In this document: in pieces, positions 8,920-16,748 of the stretch
Position numbering within the stretch: position 1 is the stretch's first letter
How the letters are laid out: each line of letters opens with the position of its first letter
Assembly: GCA_003597935.1 (NCBI GenBank)
Contig: QZJT01000003.1
Span: 1 to 44,422, forward strand
From: Phycisphaerales bacterium
GTDB taxonomy: Bacteria > Planctomycetota > Phycisphaerae > UBA1845
Length of the DNA: 44,422 nucleotides
Direction of reading: 5' to 3'
Program-made: the position numbers and the translations under genes
Notes under the pieces: model-generated
What the model saw: only the letters and a program-made list of their open reading frames with translations
Told to the model about the DNA's origin: nothing
Database searches by the model: none

Positions 8920-9103
8920 GCGGGATACCCTCTGCGCGCGGACGGCGCGCGGCGGTTGTATCGGAAACGCGGTGAGACGGAATGATGAGACGGCGCCGGC
9001 GGCGGCGTGCTTCGGCGGTTACCGGCACGCGGCCCGGGGGGGGCGGACCGGTAATACGAAGCCGACGTCCGCCCATGCGTGGCAGGCCCGCTAAAACCCC
9101 GAC

Positions 9104-9139
9104 CGGCGCCCGGCACGTGCGACGCCGACGTTTTTTTTT
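9104..9139 (+). terminator. hairpin followed by nine T residues, no gene upstream
   Basis: CGGCG (9104-9108) can pair with CGCCG (9123-9127), with GCACGTGC in the loop, followed by ACG and nine T residues (9131-9139). This looks like an intrinsic terminator reading rightwards, yet the only DNA to its left is the leader of the minus-strand TPR operon. It could end a small RNA made from about 8950-9130, protect the pilin promoter from read-through, or simply be an A/T-tract promoter element. Confidence 0.35.
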
Positions 9140-9395
9140 GCCTGCAAGGCGGATGTTTCTTACGTTTGGATTGTGCGCTCGACCACGGAGGTCCGCCGGG
9201 CAGGCGGAGGTATGAGCGGAATTGCGCCATCCACGTGTGTTATGGCGACGAGCGTCGTCGCATTCGTGTGACTCGCGACCCGCGGAGGTTCGAGTATGAA
9301 CGAGGCGCGTAGGGGCGGAAAGAGCTTGCCTGCGCATCGATTCTCCGGGGGCCGCGGACATCGGCCCGAAGCATAGACGAGAGGAGCAGTTGATT

Positions 9396-9581
9396 ATGGA
9401 TCTCAAGTTGGTGGCGACTCGGGCCCGTGAGTTTCTGAAGTCTGAGGACGGCCCGACGGCGACCGAGTACGCGGTGATGCTCGCCCTGATCATCATCGTG
9501 GCCCTGGGCGCGATCGGAACTCTGGGTTCGACCGTCAGCACCGTGTTCACCAACGTGAACTCGAAGCTGCCGACCGGCTAG
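9396..9581 (+). CDS. flp: Flp/Fap-type pilin, copy 1
   Basis: 61 residues, starting at the ATG preceded by GAGGAG at 9 bases; this matches the length of the second copy. The major subunit of the Tad (tight adherence) pilus is a type IVb pilin made as a prepilin and processed at the inner membrane. The protein has a short basic leader (MDLKLVATRAREFLKSEDGP) and the class signature ATEYAVMLALIIIVALGAIG: E5-like Glu and Tyr of the Flp motif followed by the hydrophobic helix. It ends in TNVNSKLPTG. The prepilin peptidase should cut before the TATEY segment. The first of two near-identical copies at the head of the locus. Confidence 0.93.
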   Translation: MDLKLVATRAREFLKSEDGPTATEYAVMLALIIIVALGAIGTLGSTVSTVFTNVNSKLPTG

Positions 9582-9608
9582 TGTGAGCTTCGGCTCTGAT
9601 CTGACCCG

Positions 9609-9644
9609 ACGATGGGCGGCGGCCGGCAAGGCGCCGCCCGTCGT
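9609..9644 (+). terminator. hairpin after pilin copy 1
   Basis: ACGATGGGCGGC and GCCGCCCGTCGT form a 12-bp stem with one G-T pair, 27 bases after the pilin stop. There is no long T-tract. Such a stem between pilin and assembly genes commonly raises pilin transcript levels relative to the downstream genes. Confidence 0.6.
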
Positions 9645-9806
9645 ACCCGAATCCGCGACGGAGTCCGTCGCGTGATGATGACTCGTGACCCGCGGAGGTT
9701 CGAGTTGGCAAGTGGCGCGTAGGGGGCAAGACAGGCTCGCCTGCGCATCGATTCTCCGTGGGCCGGGGTAATCGGCCCGAAGCGTAGACGAGAGGAGCAT
9801 TGGATT

Positions 9807-9992
9807 ATGGATCTTAAGTGCGTGGCAACTCGGGCCCGTGAGTTTCTGAAGTCCGAAGACGGCCCGACAGCGACCGAGTACGCGGTGATGCTCGCCCTGA
9901 TCATCATCGTGGCCCTGGGCGCGATCGGGACCCTGGGCTCGACCGTCAGCCAGACGTTCACCAACGTGAACTCGAAGCTGCCGACCGGCTAA
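9807..9992 (+). CDS. flp: Flp/Fap-type pilin, copy 2
   Basis: 61 residues, with only a few differences from copy 1: C5 for L5, and SQTFT for STVFT near the C-terminus. It has the same leader, GAGGAG ribosome site and pilin signature (ATEYAVMLALIIIVALGAIG). The cysteine in the leader would be removed on processing. The two copies give nearly the same mature pilin, so the duplication most likely raises pilin dosage, or allows minor differences at the C-terminus. Confidence 0.93.
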   Translation: MDLKCVATRAREFLKSEDGPTATEYAVMLALIIIVALGAIGTLGSTVSQTFTNVNSKLPTG

Positions 9993-10019
9993 CGTGAGCT
10001 TCGGCTCTGATCTGACTGG

Positions 10020-10055
10020 ACGATGGGCGGCTGCCGGAACGGCGCCGCCCATCGT
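10020..10055 (+). terminator. hairpin after pilin copy 2
   Basis: ACGATGGGCGGC (10020-10031) pairs perfectly with GCCGCCCATCGT (10044-10055). It is the equivalent of the stem after copy 1, here without mismatch. Confidence 0.65.
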
Positions 10056-10058
10056 CAC

Positions 10059-10097
10059 GCGCGCAGCCGCCGGCGTCTTATGGGGCCGGCTGCGCGC
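10059..10097 (+). terminator. second strong hairpin between pilin and assembly genes
   Basis: GCGCGCAGCCG (10059-10069) pairs with CGGCTGCGCGC (10087-10097), an 11-bp perfect stem. It follows within four bases of the previous hairpin. The two stems together likely limit read-through from the pilin genes into the assembly genes, or stabilise the pilin mRNA 3' end. Confidence 0.5.
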
Positions 10098-10224
10098 ATC
10101 GGACGGAAATGTTTCGTAGAACTTGGGTAGAGTGTGCCGGGGATAGGGTCTGGCACGGACGGGGCGTGGCACGGTTGGCGTGCGGCATGACCGGCGCGTG
10201 GCGCCGTTTCCGGGAGCGCGTGCG

Positions 10225-10773
10225 ATGGATTACTGGGGAGTGACGTGTCTGATCCTGGCGCCTGGCATTCTGCTGGCGTCGTGGATCGATTATTCCCAGC
10301 GGCGGGTGCCGAACTGGCTCAATGCGTCGTTGATCGCGGCCGGCTTCGTCGTGCAGGGAATCTACTTCGGCGCCGAGGGGCTGGCCGCCGGACTGGGGGG
10401 AATGCTGGTCGGGTTCGGCGTGCTGATCGTCCCGTGGCTGATGCACGGGATGGGCGCCGGCGACGTGAAGCTGATGTCGGCGATCGGCGTGTGGCTCGGG
10501 CCGATGCTCACGCTTTATTCGTTCGCGCTGGGCGTCATCATCGGCGGGGTGGCGGCGGTGGTGATGATCGTTTCCACCCGTCGCCTCAAGCACGCCTGCA
10601 CGAACCTGAACATCATTCTGACCAAGTGTACGAACCCGAAGCTGGTGTTCGCGGAGTTCGGATCGGCCAAGAGCTTCGGCGAGACGTCACAACTGCTGCC
10701 GTATGGCGTGCCGCTGACGGCAGGGTCGCTGATCATGCTCGCCGCCAGGTTGTTCGGGTGGTGGGGGATCTGA
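10225..10773 (+). CDS. cpaA: prepilin peptidase of the Tad pilus (CpaA/TadV, A24 family)
   Basis: 182 residues from ATG 10225, chosen because GGGAG precedes it and the protein then starts just before its first membrane helix; a GTG at 10180 is a possible longer start. A24 aspartic peptidases cut the leader from Flp prepilin at the inner membrane. Catalytic D22 lies in WIDYSQRRVPN and D80 in the GAGDVKLM motif (GxGDxK). Several hydrophobic helices are visible (LILAPGILLASW, GMLVGFGVLIVPWL, FALGVIIGGVAAVVMIV). It is short and lacks the N-methyltransferase domain, as usual for TadV/CpaA. It is the first assembly gene after the pilins. Confidence 0.92.
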   Translation: MDYWGVTCLILAPGILLASWIDYSQRRVPNWLNASLIAAGFVVQGIYFGAEGLAAGLGGMLVGFGVLIVPWLMHGMGAGDVKLMSAIGVWLGPMLTLYSFALGVIIGGVAAVVMIVSTRRLKHACTNLNIILTKCTNPKLVFAEFGSAKSFGETSQLLPYGVPLTAGSLIMLAARLFGWWGI

Positions 10774-10989
10774 GTCGGTGTGTGATCGGGCGCCCGCGGC
10801 GGGGTTCAGCTCGCGGACCGGCCGTGGGCTGTCCGGCTGCACGCTGGACACGTTGAGAGCAGGTCCGGCCCGGCCGGGGCCGGCGCAGCGGTCGCCACGA
10901 GGGCGTCGGTATTTCGGATCGCAGGTGACAGGTCCCGGACAGGGCCGGATGGGCCGGCAGGGACCATGGGTGGATCGGAGTCGCGGGGA

Positions 10990-11415
10990 ATGAAGCGCTA
11001 CATGACATTGCGTCGGTGGGGACGATCGCGCCGTCGAGGTTCGACGATCGTCGAGTTCGCGGTGGTGCTGCCGCTGCTGTTGACCGTCCTGTTCGGCATC
11101 ATCGAATACGGGTGGCTGTTCATGGTGCGACAGACGGTGCAGAACGCCGCCCGCGAGGGGTGCCGCGTGGCCGTGCTCAAGACGAGCGTCGAGCCTTACG
11201 CGGCCGTCCTGGAACGCATCAACACCATCGTCGAGCCGATCGGGGCTACGCCCGCCATCACGCTCGTACACGCCACCCCTGAGGATCCCGTGGAAGAGGT
11301 TACGGTTTCGATCCCGGCCGCGGAAGTCTCTCTGCTGGGCGGGTTCTTCGGCAGCCTGGATTACAACATCGTGGGATCCTGTTCGATGCGCAAGGAGGGC
11401 ATGGACGAAGGGTAA
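10990..11415 (+). CDS. tadE: TadE-like pilus pseudopilin
   Basis: 141 residues from ATG 10990; an in-frame ATG at 10966 would add eight residues. The basic N-terminus (RRWGRSRRRGSTIVEFAVVL) runs straight into the TadE signature of a Thr/Ser-IVEFA motif followed by the hydrophobic segment LPLLLTVLFGIIEYGWLF. It resembles the short N-terminal TadE domain of pseudopilins processed by the same prepilin peptidase. The remainder is a small alpha/beta domain (RQTVQNAAREGCRVAVLK). Encoded between the peptidase and CpaB, where TadE/F genes are often found. Confidence 0.88.
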   Translation: MKRYMTLRRWGRSRRRGSTIVEFAVVLPLLLTVLFGIIEYGWLFMVRQTVQNAAREGCRVAVLKTSVEPYAAVLERINTIVEPIGATPAITLVHATPEDPVEEVTVSIPAAEVSLLGGFFGSLDYNIVGSCSMRKEGMDEG

Positions 11416-11761
11416 CGGCCCGTCGAGCCGCGCCCGTGGCCGGGTGGGCGCCCACGCGGGCCGCAAGCCCGCGCGGTTGCTTCGCCCGAGCGGATCGTTC
11501 GGTTACGGAGCGTCATCCATCCGGAACGCCCGCCCGGGCTGAGGCCACTCGGCTCGCTCAGAAAAGCCGCCGGTCCGCACCCGGCCCCCCGCGATCCGTG
11601 CCCGCAGGAGGGGCCGGTCAAAATCCCCGGCCGTTGGTTCGGTCGCCGCCTCATCTTTCCGATAAGTCGTTGAGGCGGTCTGGACGATCGGCCGGGTCAC
11701 GTCCGCCTGGTGGTGGAGTCCGCGCCGAATTGCAGTTCTGACAAACACCGGGGAACGACCG
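11416..11761. other. about 345-bp intergenic region with a dispersed repeat
   Basis: There is no gene. It contains GC-rich palindromic sequence including CCCGGGCTGAGGCCACTCGG at about 11532, a copy of the dispersed element also found at 27790, 27968, 34165, 38328 and 39930. It may hold a promoter for cpaB. Confidence 0.5.
11532..11571 (-). repeat. dispersed palindromic repeat, diverged copy
   Basis: CCCGGGCTGAGGCCACTCGG followed by CTCGCTCAGAAAAGCCGCC matches, with several changes, the better copy at 27968-28008 and is the reverse complement of the forward copies at 27790 and 38328. Confidence 0.55.
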
Positions 11762-12889
11762 ATGAGCGGAAAAGCACTGATACCTCTGGTTCTGGGGCTT
11801 GGAATAGGGCTGCTGGCCATCCGGTTCGGGATGGACACGCTGCGCAATGCCAAGGGCCAGCCCGTCGAGACCGACAAGCGCCAGGTGGTCCGGGCGTTGA
11901 CGGACGTCGACGCGTCGCTGGCGATCACTCCCCAGATGCTGGAAGTCGTGGAAACGGCCGACCCGCCGCTGGGTGAGATGGAACGCGATTTCGCCAGCGC
12001 GGAGGACGTGGTGGACCGGGTGGCGGGGAAGTTCATCCCCAAGGGCGCCGTCGTGCTGGAGTCGATGCTGGCGCCGCCGGGGACCGCGCCGGGCGTGCCG
12101 GGCAAGATCGAGGCCGGCTATCGCGCGGTGTCGCTGCGGATCGACGAAGTGACGGGTGTGGCGTTCAACGTGACCGCGGGCGCCTGGGTGGACGTCATCG
12201 TGGTGATGGACGTCATGGACCCGAACACGCACAAGCGTGAGACGCTGGCGGAAGTCGTCCTGGAGCACATTCAGGTGGCGGCGGTCGGGCTCTCCTCCGC
12301 CGGCGAAGGCAACAACCGCAGCAAGATCGCCCGGTCGGTGACGCTGCTGGTGGCGGAGGAAGAGGTGCCCAAGCTCCATCTGGCCGCCACCAAGGGCAAG
12401 ATCACGCTGGCCATGCGCGGCGAACATGACGTCACCACCGGCAAGCGGATCTCCGCGCGGGAGAGCGAGTTGTTCACCGGCCTGGAACAGCCCAAGGAGG
12501 ACGAGGAGACCGTTCCGCCGCCGGATTTCAGCCGGCTGGCCGGGATGTTCAAGGAAGACGTGGAGGCGGCGGCCGTGCCCGATCCGCCTTTCACCATGAC
12601 CATCGCGCGGGGCGCTCCGGCGCCGGTGCGCGGGGTGGCGATCCAGCAGTTCACATTCGAGAACGCCCAGTCCTGGAAGGTGCTGGCGGTGGCCGAAGGG
12701 CTTCCGTCGCAGCAGAAAATGGTGTTGCAGGCGCAGGCGCGGCAAGCGCCGAACGTCGCGCCGGACCTCCAGGGTCCGGCCCAGGGACCGAGCGGGGTGC
12801 CGGCGCCGCCGAGCGCGCAAGATGAAGAGGAAGAGGGGTCGAGGTCCGAGCCAGCCGCTTCGGACGTGCCCATGGAGAACCCAGACTAA
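11762..12889 (+). CDS. cpaB: Flp pilus assembly protein CpaB/RcpC
   Basis: 375 residues. The N-terminal membrane anchor is LIPLVLGLGIGLLAIRFGMD (residues about 6-25). A SAF-type domain follows at about 45-115 (VVRALTDVDASLAITPQMLE, then FIPKGAVVLESMLAPPG), and then the RcpC/CpaB core (GYRAVSLRIDEVTGVAFNVT, then GAWVDVIVVMD). In the C-terminal half VTLLVAEEEVPKLHLAATKG and ITLAMRGEHD are also typical of CpaB. The tail is Pro/Glu-rich and probably disordered. CpaB is a periplasmic partner of the CpaC secretin in the Tad machinery. The stop codon overlaps an in-frame ATG of the next gene (TAATG). Confidence 0.92.
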   Translation: MSGKALIPLVLGLGIGLLAIRFGMDTLRNAKGQPVETDKRQVVRALTDVDASLAITPQMLEVVETADPPLGEMERDFASAEDVVDRVAGKFIPKGAVVLESMLAPPGTAPGVPGKIEAGYRAVSLRIDEVTGVAFNVTAGAWVDVIVVMDVMDPNTHKRETLAEVVLEHIQVAAVGLSSAGEGNNRSKIARSVTLLVAEEEVPKLHLAATKGKITLAMRGEHDVTTGKRISARESELFTGLEQPKEDEETVPPPDFSRLAGMFKEDVEAAAVPDPPFTMTIARGAPAPVRGVAIQQFTFENAQSWKVLAVAEGLPSQQKMVLQAQARQAPNVAPDLQGPAQGPSGVPAPPSAQDEEEEGSRSEPAASDVPMENPD

Positions 12890-12918
12890 TGTCCCACACA
12901 GTCAAGGAAGGCATTACG

Positions 12919-14463
12919 ATGAACGTCCGACGGAATGGACCGAAACTCGGGTTTGCTCGCCGCCGGTGTGCCGTGTCGGCCATGTGCGTGTGTGCGGTCC
13001 TGGCGGTCACGGCCGCCCGGGCTCAGACCCAGCCGTTTTCGGCGACCGTCAGGGATCTGACGGAAGAGACCCAGCACATCGTCATTCCGCTGAACCGCAG
13101 CGTGCTGGTGGAGACGACGACGGAAACCGCCCGCGCCGACGTGGTGGCCAGCACGATCGTCGACGTGCAGCCGGTCAGCCCGAAACAGCTCCTGCTGACC
13201 GGTAAGAGTTTCGGCACGACGCAGATCATCCTGTGGGGCGAAGCGGATCGCCGCTCGATGCTGGAAGTGTCCGTCGAGTTGGACACACAGGCGCTGCAGG
13301 CGGCCATCCGCGACGTGGATCCGCAGGCTGAGGTGAACGTGCGTTCGGTGATGGGCAGCATCGTGCTGACCGGCACCGTCAGCGGACCGGAAGAGGCGTC
13401 CCGCGTCGTGGATATCGCCAACCTGTTCCTGCCGTATCAGTCCCTGGATGCGGGGATCGCGGGCGTACGGAATCACCTGCGCGTGGCGGGGGAGCAGCAG
13501 GTCCTGCTGCGCTGCCTGGTGGCGGAGCTGAACCGCTCCGCGACGCGGCAGCTCGGCATCAACGGGTTCCTGGCCGGAGACGACTTCCGCGACGCCTTCG
13601 TCATCAACCAGTTGGGCGGGATCAACCCGATCAACATGGGGGCGGCCGCGGACGCGCTGGTCTCGGACACCATCCCTTTCCTGACCGGCACGGAGGGGGT
13701 CCCGCTGACGACGACGCCGACGCTGTCGCTCGGGTTCCCGCGGGTGCAGATGCAGTTGTTCCTGAAGGCGATGGCGGATAATTCGCTGCTGAAGATCCTG
13801 GCGGAGCCGAACCTGGTGTGCATCAGCGGCGAGACGGCGACGTTCCTGGCGGGGGGCGAGTTCCCGATCCCGGTGCCGCAGGGCAACCAGCAGGTGACGA
13901 TCGAATTCCGTGAGTTCGGGGTGCGGCTCAACTTCACCCCGCTGGTCAATGCGCATCAGCGCATCCGGCTGCGGGTGCGGCCGGAAGTGTCGGAAACGGA
14001 TTTCTCCGCCGCGATCCAGATCGAGGGGTTCGCGGTGCCGGGGCTGACCAACCGGTCGGCGGAAACGACGGTGGAGATTTCCAGCGGGCAGACGATCGCG
14101 ATCGCCGGCCTGCTGAGCGAAGAGGTCAAGGCGTTCGCCAGCCGCATCCCGGGCGTGGGCGAGTTGCCGGTGCTGGGAGCGCTGTTCCGCTCCGTCGAGT
14201 ATCGCCGCAACATGACCGAGCTGGTGATCCTGGTGACGCCGGAGATCGTGGCGCCGCTGGACGGCCAGCAACTGTCGCCGGTTCCGGGCGATTCGATTAC
14301 GCCGCCGACGGATTTCGAGTTTTATGCTCTGGGTATGATCGAAGGCGGCACGCCGCGCTCGGAAGACAGTCCGGAGGTCGAGGATTACTCCGTCAGCGGG
14401 GATCCGAACAACCTGGCCATTCGAGGGCCTTGGGGATATGCCACCATTCGCGACGCCCGGTGA
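12919..14463 (+). CDS. cpaC: Tad pilus secretin CpaC/RcpA
   Basis: 514 residues. Start ATG 12919 has AAGGAAGG seven bases upstream; the ATG at 12889 is weaker and would precede the signal peptide by ten residues. The signal peptide covers about 1-36 (CAVLAVTAARAQ). An RcpA-type N-terminal domain follows at about 45-115 (PLNRSVLVETTTETARADVV), with a BON-like segment at about 115-180 (VDPQAEVNVRSVMGSIVLTG). The secretin domain is at about 195-455 (VLLRCLVAELNRSATRQLGI, ILAEPNLVCISGETATFLAG, GGEFPIPVP, then the C-terminal NRSAETTVEISSGQTIAIAG and PGVGELPVLGALFRS, ELVILVTPEIV). It forms the outer-membrane channel for the Flp pilus. Confidence 0.94.
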   Translation: MNVRRNGPKLGFARRRCAVSAMCVCAVLAVTAARAQTQPFSATVRDLTEETQHIVIPLNRSVLVETTTETARADVVASTIVDVQPVSPKQLLLTGKSFGTTQIILWGEADRRSMLEVSVELDTQALQAAIRDVDPQAEVNVRSVMGSIVLTGTVSGPEEASRVVDIANLFLPYQSLDAGIAGVRNHLRVAGEQQVLLRCLVAELNRSATRQLGINGFLAGDDFRDAFVINQLGGINPINMGAAADALVSDTIPFLTGTEGVPLTTTPTLSLGFPRVQMQLFLKAMADNSLLKILAEPNLVCISGETATFLAGGEFPIPVPQGNQQVTIEFREFGVRLNFTPLVNAHQRIRLRVRPEVSETDFSAAIQIEGFAVPGLTNRSAETTVEISSGQTIAIAGLLSEEVKAFASRIPGVGELPVLGALFRSVEYRRNMTELVILVTPEIVAPLDGQQLSPVPGDSITPPTDFEFYALGMIEGGTPRSEDSPEVEDYSVSGDPNNLAIRGPWGYATIRDAR

Positions 14464-14515
14464 CCGCGGGCGCGCGACCCGGCCGTGCCGGGTCTTGTCG
14501 TGATCGACTCGCCCT

Positions 14516-14553
14516 TGCCGGAGGCGATCGAGCGTTGCCCGTCGCCTCCGGCA
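14516..14553 (+). terminator. hairpin between cpaC and the TadG-like gene
   Basis: TGCCGGAGGCGA (14516-14527) pairs perfectly with TCGCCTCCGGCA (14542-14553). There is no T-tract. It is placed so that it could lower expression of the gene downstream. Confidence 0.5.
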
Positions 14554-14603
14554 GGAGGCGCGGCGGGCTGGGGTCTCGGGAGTCTCTTTCGGGAGGGTGA
14601 AAG

Positions 14604-16421
14604 ATGCGAAGCAAGGTATCGTTCCGGCGGCCCGGTGAGCGCCGCCGGGGGGTGGTCGCCGTTCAGGTGGCCGTGGCGCTGGTGCTGCTGCTCGGCTTCG
14701 CCGCGCTGACGGTCGACATCGGCGTCATCTACAACACGCGCGCAGACCTTCAGCGGACGGCGGACGCGGCGGCGCTGGCGGCGGCGGCCAAGCTGGCCGA
14801 CTACAGCAAGGGCGATCCGATCCCGCTGGCGCGACAGGCGGCCGTGGACTTCGTCCGCGCCAACCACGTGTTCGGTAAGGAAATGGAGCTGGACCTGAAC
14901 GCCGACGTCCGGTTCGGCCGGGCCAGCTTCAACGAAGAGACCGGCCTGTACGACTTCACGCCGACCGAGTCGTTGCCGGACGCGGTGCGGATATCCGTGC
15001 GGCACACCAAGGACTCGCCCAACGGCTCGGCACAGCTCTTCTTCGCCCGCATTTTCGGCGTTCACGACACGCAGATATCGGCTCAGGCGACGGCGATCAT
15101 GGTGCCGCGCGACATCGCCCTGGTGGCGGACCTGTCGGCGTCTCACAATGACGACAGCGAGCTGAGCAACTATCCGTCTCAGGACGTCAACCTCTGGGAC
15201 GTGTGGGACGCGTGGCCGGGCGGCTATGACGAGATCGACTACGGCGTGTGGGAGCCGGAAGAAATCCCGCCCGAGTGGATCGAGATGGGCGGCGAGGTGC
15301 CGCAGGCAGCCGGTCCGGCGTGGGGGTTTTTCAAGAAGCTCGGCTTCGGGCAGCAACTCATCAGTCAGGACTACGACCCGGTGGTGGACGGGGGTCTGAT
15401 CCGGCTGGCGTACAAGGAGAACTGGACCGACGCGACGCTGCGCCAATACCTCAGCGATCGGGGCTACGTCGAAGCCGAAGTCGATGCGATGATGTCTTCG
15501 ACCTACGACGCCAATGGCGCCTACCGATACCGCGTCGCCGTGGCGCTGGGGCTGGCGTACTGGAACAGCGGCATTCCCGGCGGTCTGTGGGAGCAGCGGG
15601 GCGCGCCGCCGGGCAACGCCAACGCCTGGGTCGGCTCGGGTGAAGTCGAGTGGGCGGAGCCGTTCCACGAGCGTACGCTCGATCAGTCCGCGTCCATCTT
15701 TTATGACTACATCAACGGCTTCATGAAGGGGACCAACAGCCGCCTCTACGCCACCAACGCCGACTTCCGCTACCGGTTCGGCGTCAAGACTTTCCTGACG
15801 TACCTGATGGAGCGCCGCTATGACCATGCGGACACGCCCGAATGGGCGAACACGCCGCACCAGCCGATGGCGGCGGTCAAGGACGCCGTGGGCCACATGG
15901 TGGACTTCATCGACGGCCTGAACACCGACGACCAGTTGTCGCTGGAGGTGTACGGCACGACCGGCCGCCATGAAGTCGACCTGACCATGGACGTGCAGGA
16001 CGTGAACGACCGCATGTCGGCGCTGCAGGCCGGCCACTACGACGGCTGGACCAACATGGGCGGCGGGCTCCAGCGCGCCCTGGACGAGTTGACCAGCGGC
16101 CGCGCCCGCCACACCAGCAAGAAGATGATCGTCCTGCTCACCGACGGCTTCGCCAACGTCGACCAGTACGGCAACACCGGCAACGAGCAGGCTGGGGCGG
16201 ACTATGCACGCATGAAGGCTGAAGAGGCCGCCACCCTCGGCTTCACCATCTTCTGCGTCAGCGTAGGGGCCAACTCCAACATCAGCCTCATGGAAGAGAT
16301 CGCGGAACTCGGCGGTGGAGAGCACTTCCACGCCGAGGGGTCGATCGAGCAGTATAGCGCTCAGTTGGAGGCGATCTTCCGCGAGCTGGGCGGACGTCGC
16401 CCGGTGGAGCTGATCGAATAA
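14604..16421 (+). CDS. tadG: TadG-like pilus protein with von Willebrand factor A domain
   Basis: 605 residues; GGGAGG precedes the ATG. The N-terminus is of Tad/TadG type: basic segment, then RRGVVAVQVAVALVLLLGFA and LTVDIGVIYNTRADLQRTAD AAALAAA (the DUF2134/TadG pattern with Gln-Arg-Thr-Ala-Asp-Ala-Ala-Ala-Leu-Ala). A vWA domain begins with the MIDAS motif DLSAS at 176-180 and continues after a large insertion (about 185-415, rich in aromatic residues) with WTNMGGGLQRAL and MIVLLTDGFANVD. The fold binds a divalent metal ion and mediates adhesion or assembly contacts. The inserted region includes [14 protein letters not shown] helices only weakly; I do not recognise it. It ends with a TadG-typical glycine-rich block. 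The gene is followed by a strong terminator. Confidence 0.87.
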   Translation: MRSKVSFRRPGERRRGVVAVQVAVALVLLLGFAALTVDIGVIYNTRADLQRTADAAALAAAAKLADYSKGDPIPLARQAAVDFVRANHVFGKEMELDLNADVRFGRASFNEETGLYDFTPTESLPDAVRISVRHTKDSPNGSAQLFFARIFGVHDTQISAQATAIMVPRDIALVADLSASHNDDSELSNYPSQDVNLWDVWDAWPGGYDEIDYGVWEPEEIPPEWIEMGGEVPQAAGPAWGFFKKLGFGQQLISQDYDPVVDGGLIRLAYKENWTDATLRQYLSDRGYVEAEVDAMMSSTYDANGAYRYRVAVALGLAYWNSGIPGGLWEQRGAPPGNANAWVGSGEVEWAEPFHERTLDQSASIFYDYINGFMKGTNSRLYATNADFRYRFGVKTFLTYLMERRYDHADTPEWANTPHQPMAAVKDAVGHMVDFIDGLNTDDQLSLEVYGTTGRHEVDLTMDVQDVNDRMSALQAGHYDGWTNMGGGLQRALDELTSGRARHTSKKMIVLLTDGFANVDQYGNTGNEQAGADYARMKAEEAATLGFTIFCVSVGANSNISLMEEIAELGGGEHFHAEGSIEQYSAQLEAIFRELGGRRPVELIE

Positions 16422-16435
16422 CCAGCGTCCGATCA

Positions 16436-16478
16436 CGGCCCGGCGGCAGGAATCACGCCTGTCATCGGGCCGTTTTTT
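16436..16478 (+). terminator. intrinsic terminator after the TadG-like gene
   Basis: CGGCCCG (16436-16442) pairs with CGGGCCG (16466-16472), the loop carries an inner CAGG/CCTG stem, and six T residues follow (16473-16478). This splits the pilus locus into a surface-component part and a cytoplasmic-motor part. Confidence 0.85.
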
Positions 16479-16748
16479 ATGCGCCGCCGTGCGACCGGCG
16501 GGCCTCGGGCGGCCTCGGGCGGGAAGCGCCGTCGCCTGCCTTATGCCGCCCGCCGGTTGGTCCGATGAACACTCAGGAGTCTCCAGACCGGCGCCGAGGC
16601 TGCGTCCGCCAGTCGCGGGTGCGCCGTCGACCGCCGGCCGCGGAAGCCGTCCCGGCGAACACCGCCATCGGAGCGCGGCGCCGGTCGGACCGCACGCCGC
16701 GGCGCCATCGCGATGCCGGCGTGACCGGGAGGATCGTAGGACGAGTTC

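Larger units (their letters stand above)
9259..10055 (+). repeat. tandem duplication of a pilin gene with its leader and terminator
   Basis: The block 9259-9644 is repeated at about 9669-10055 with an offset of 410-411 bases. Each copy contains a conserved leader starting near ACTCGxGACCCGCGGAGGTT, the ribosome site GAGGAG, a 61-codon Flp pilin gene and a terminator hairpin. The leader is not conserved as an open frame, so its conservation argues for an RNA or promoter function, or for recent duplication. Confidence 0.85.

Noticed and set aside
9271..9295. GGTTCGAGT as the T-arm of a tRNA
   Set aside because: No acceptor stem, D-arm or anticodon arm can be placed around it, and the same sequence recurs in the second pilin leader, where it is part of the duplicated leader.
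9300..9380. A 26-codon open frame in the first pilin leader
   Set aside because: The equivalent frame in the second copy has no ATG and an early stop, so the coding potential is not conserved although the DNA is.
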